Below are positions 6,574 to 8,333 of a stretch of 8,333 nt of DNA, piece by piece (position 1 is the first letter of the stretch; each line of letters begins with the position of its first letter). The notes beneath the pieces were generated by a model. That model worked only from the letters and a program-made list of their open reading frames with translations. It ran no database searches and was not told where the DNA came from. Made by a program: the position numbers and the translations under genes. Origin of the DNA: Nitriliruptoraceae bacterium (lineage in GTDB: Bacteria > Actinomycetota > Nitriliruptoria > Nitriliruptorales > Nitriliruptoraceae); the NCBI GenBank assembly GCA_007116505.1, contig SKII01000015.1, forward strand, positions 1 to 8,333, written 5' to 3'.

Positions 6574-7322
6574 TCGAGGCGCTGGACCGCAGCCTCGAGA
6601 ACTGGCTGCGCGCTGCCGTGAACCTCGGCCAGCGCAGCGCCGAGGTGTCGTTCGAAAAGCCCGAGGCGGAGTGGGCGCAGCGACGTGCGACGCCGCTCGT
6701 CAACCTCTACCTGTACTCGCTCGCGCCCTCGGAGAGCCGCAACGCCGCGAGCCTGCGGACCGTCCGTACGGCAGACGGGGGCTACGCCCGTCAGCGTGAC
6801 GCGCCAGTGATGACCGCACGCTTCCTGATCACCGTGTGGTCGAGCGACCCGGCCGTCGAGCACGACCTGCTCGCGCAGGTCGCGCACCTTCTCTCGTCGA
6901 ACCGTGGCATCCCCTCGCAGCACATGACGCCGACGATCGCGGCGCTGCGTCCCCCACCGGTGCTCTCGACCGAGCCGGACCCCGACATCACGGTCGCGGG
7001 GCTCTGGCAGGCGCTCGATGTGCCCGCGCGGCTCGGGACCTACCTCTCGGTGGAGATGCCGGTCGGCGAACCGGAGGCGCAGGTCACCAACGATCCGCCG
7101 GAGGTCGTCGAGTTCACCTTCGAGAACCGACGTGCGCCGGCGGCACGCTCCGCGCGTCGCCGCGTGTTCGGTCGCAGCGACCCGTCGCTCGCGGGGGGAC
7201 GTGCCATCGGTGCGCGCGGCTCCGCGATCGTGCAGGACTCCGGGCGCTACCTGATCGACGCCCTGCCGGGTGACGAGATCGTCGTCGAGCCGCCGGAGGG
7301 CGGCGAGGACGGCGATGTCTGA
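6570..7322 (+). CDS. DUF4255 / Pvc16 N-terminal domain protein, predicted tail terminator cap (Afp16-like)
   Basis: A 250-residue protein whose first about 185 residues follow the DUF4255/Pvc16_N pattern: MIEALDRSLENWLRAAV, then VSFEKPEAEWAQR, PLVNLYLYSLAPSESRNA, the PVMTARFLITVWSS strand, then AVEHDLLAQVAHLLSSN, the IPSQHM segment and a late LPVEF-like VVEFTFEN. In Afp and PVC particles the Afp16 family closes the far end of the tube and sheath and sets particle length. Residues about 187-250 form a C-terminal extension: a basic patch (RRAPAARSARRRVFGR), a short predicted beta stretch (SAIVQDSGRYLIDALPG) and an acidic end. Such extensions vary between members and I do not recognise this one. 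The gene has its own strong ribosome binding site and overlaps the following gene by eight bases. In Afp/PVC loci the cap gene ends the structural set; here it sits between two membrane-protein genes. Confidence 0.88.
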   Translation: MIEALDRSLENWLRAAVNLGQRSAEVSFEKPEAEWAQRRATPLVNLYLYSLAPSESRNAASLRTVRTADGGYARQRDAPVMTARFLITVWSSDPAVEHDLLAQVAHLLSSNRGIPSQHMTPTIAALRPPPVLSTEPDPDITVAGLWQALDVPARLGTYLSVEMPVGEPEAQVTNDPPEVVEFTFENRRAPAARSARRRVFGRSDPSLAGGRAIGARGSAIVQDSGRYLIDALPGDEIVVEPPEGGEDGDV

Positions 7323-8333
7323 CCTCGAGCTCGCTGTCGATGGCGTCGGAGGTCCGTCCCTGCGGGCGGACCTCCTCACGACGCGCGTCACGGTCGAGCC
7401 GGGCCAGCCGGTCGCCGTCTCGCTGCAGGTCCTCAACACCACCGACACGATCGAGACGGTGCGCTGCTCGCTGATCGGGATCATCCCCGACCGGCTCGAG
7501 CAGACCCCCGGGGACGTGACGCTCTTCCCGGGAGAGTCGACGCGCATCACGCTCGACCTGTGGTTCTACCCGACGCTCCCGGCAGGTCGTCACGACGTGT
7601 TCGTCGCGGTGGCGACCGGCTCGGGGGAGCACACGACCGAGGTGCCGCTGCGCATCGACGTGGTGCCGGTCGTGAGCGCGTCGCTGAAGGTCGAGCCGCC
7701 GCTCGTGTCCGCCGGGCGGAAGGGTGCGTTCGAGGCGCGCGGGGTGAACACCGGGAACGTGCCCGTCGCGCTGCTGGTGCGCGCGATGGACGCCGACCGC
7801 GTCCTCGACCTCACGGTGGAGAAGCCGTCATGGCGCATCGGGCTCGACGGCGCGGCGACGACCCGCATCGTCGCGAAGCACAAGCGTCCGCTCACCGGTC
7901 CTCCGGTCGAGCACACGATCACCGTGACCGCCGAGCAGGACGACGTCTTCGAGACGCAGGTCGTGCGGTTCCGCCAGAAGGCGATCCTGACGCCCGGCAT
8001 CATCACAATCCTCACGCTCTCGATGATCGTCGCCGTGTGGGCGCTCGCGATGGTGTTCGGCGTCCGTGCGGCGCTCGCGCCACCCCCGCCCACGAAGGCC
8101 ATCCCGGAGACGTTCGCAGCAGGCATCGCCGGCGCCGACCTCGATCCCACGACGGCCGGAGGGACGTTCACAGGCACGATCCGTGCGGCGACGACGGCGC
8201 AGGGCCTGCCGCGTGTCACCATCGAGGCGTTCGACAAGGACAACCTGCTCGTCGGCGCGACCGCGACCGACGAGGACGGCGCGTACGAGCTGCCGGCGCT
8301 GCTGCCCGGGCGCTACGCGCTGCGCTTCCGTGC
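7315..8333 (+). CDS. Single-pass membrane protein with Ig-like domains and a carboxypeptidase-regulatory-like domain (partial, runs off the end)
   Basis: The frame opens at ATG 7315, eight bases inside the cap gene, with GAGGA at 7305-7309, and stays open to the window edge (339 codons). Residues about 15-117 look like an Ig/NEW3-type beta domain (VTVEPGQPVAVSLQVLN ... LFPGESTRITLDL ... GRHDVFVAV). Residues about 119-220 look like a second one, with the common N-T-G-N turn at 145-148. Residues 226-250 form a hydrophobic helix (TPGIITILTLSMIVAVWALA), preceded by RFRQK and followed by an Ala/Pro linker (APPPPTK). From about 283 a CarboxypepD_reg-like fold begins (GTFTGTIRA ... PRVTIEAFD ... ATATDEDGAYELPALLPGRY). 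There is no N-terminal signal peptide. The positive cluster before the helix favours N-terminus in, C-terminus out, which would put the Ig domains in the cytoplasm. Such proteins are seen near actinobacterial eCIS genes, sometimes labelled 'hydrolytic protein', but no catalytic residues are visible here. A membrane docking role is inference. Confidence 0.85.
   Translation, partial: MSDLELAVDGVGGPSLRADLLTTRVTVEPGQPVAVSLQVLNTTDTIETVRCSLIGIIPDRLEQTPGDVTLFPGESTRITLDLWFYPTLPAGRHDVFVAVATGSGEHTTEVPLRIDVVPVVSASLKVEPPLVSAGRKGAFEARGVNTGNVPVALLVRAMDADRVLDLTVEKPSWRIGLDGAATTRIVAKHKRPLTGPPVEHTITVTAEQDDVFETQVVRFRQKAILTPGIITILTLSMIVAVWALAMVFGVRAALAPPPPTKAIPETFAAGIAGADLDPTTAGGTFTGTIRAATTAQGLPRVTIEAFDKDNLLVGATATDEDGAYELPALLPGRYALRFR

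Noticed and set aside
6435..7550. A 371-codon minus-strand frame over the cap gene
   Set aside because: It crosses three + strand genes, and its sequence is an Arg/Asp/Val-rich antisense pattern without a domain.
7590..8243. A 217-codon minus-strand frame at the right end, Ser/Thr/Ala-rich
   Set aside because: The + strand here has an uninterrupted frame with Ig-like domains, a membrane helix and a CarboxypepD_reg-like domain. The minus frame is its shadow.
2..8333. Intact prophage, CRISPR array, tRNA/rRNA genes, insertion sequences or att sites
   Set aside because: No capsid, terminase, portal, integrase or transposase genes, no spaced direct repeats, no tRNA-like cloverleaf and no terminal inverted repeats were seen. 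Almost every base is in one of the tightly packed coding frames.

Overview
The window is a block of co-directional genes (all on +) from the baseplate and tail-end part of a phage-tail-like contractile injection system (eCIS / Afp-PVC / 'CIS' family). It looks like a chromosomal gene cluster, not an intact prophage: the LysM + spike + gp25 + baseplate J + tail protein I + DUF4255 set is typical of eCIS, and no capsid, terminase, portal, integrase or lysis gene is seen. G+C is very high (about 70% by eye, not counted), third positions are almost all G or C, and a GTG start is used. Together with single-gene spacings of a few bases and an actinobacterial style of eCIS content, this suggests a high-GC actinobacterium, but the sequence does not fix the taxon.

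Layout: (1) 2-223, the C-terminal end of an unrecognised protein with a Pro/Ala/Gln/Arg-rich tail. (2) 236-952, a CIS-tube/LysM adaptor (Afp7-like) with an unusual run of nine aspartates. (3) 952-2772, the VgrG/gpD-gp5-like spike (Afp8-like). (4) 2786-3211, a gp25/gpW-like baseplate wedge protein (Afp9-like). (5) 3208-5139, baseplate protein J (Afp11-like). (6) 5136-5711, a P2 gpI-like tail protein. (7) 5708-6532, a protein with an acidic N-terminus, two Cys4 zinc-binding motifs and a C-terminal membrane segment. (8) 6570-7322, a DUF4255/Pvc16-like tail terminator (cap). (9) 7315-8333, running off the end: a protein with Ig-like domains, one membrane segment and the start of a carboxypeptidase-regulatory-like domain. 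Genes are packed with 1-8 base overlaps or gaps of at most 37 bases, so they almost certainly form one operon. No internal promoter, terminator or RNA gene was seen.

How they work together: the LysM protein would join the inner tube to the spike hub, the spike trimer forms the tip, gp25, J and I build the wedges that lock and then trigger the sheath, and the DUF4255 protein caps the far end of the tube. Sheath, tube, AAA+ ATPase, tape measure, PAAR tip and any effector lie outside the window or are absent. The distinctive part is the pair of predicted membrane proteins (genes 7 and 9) interleaved with structural genes. Neither is a standard particle component, and they suggest a particle that docks on the producer cell's own membrane instead of, or as well as, being released.
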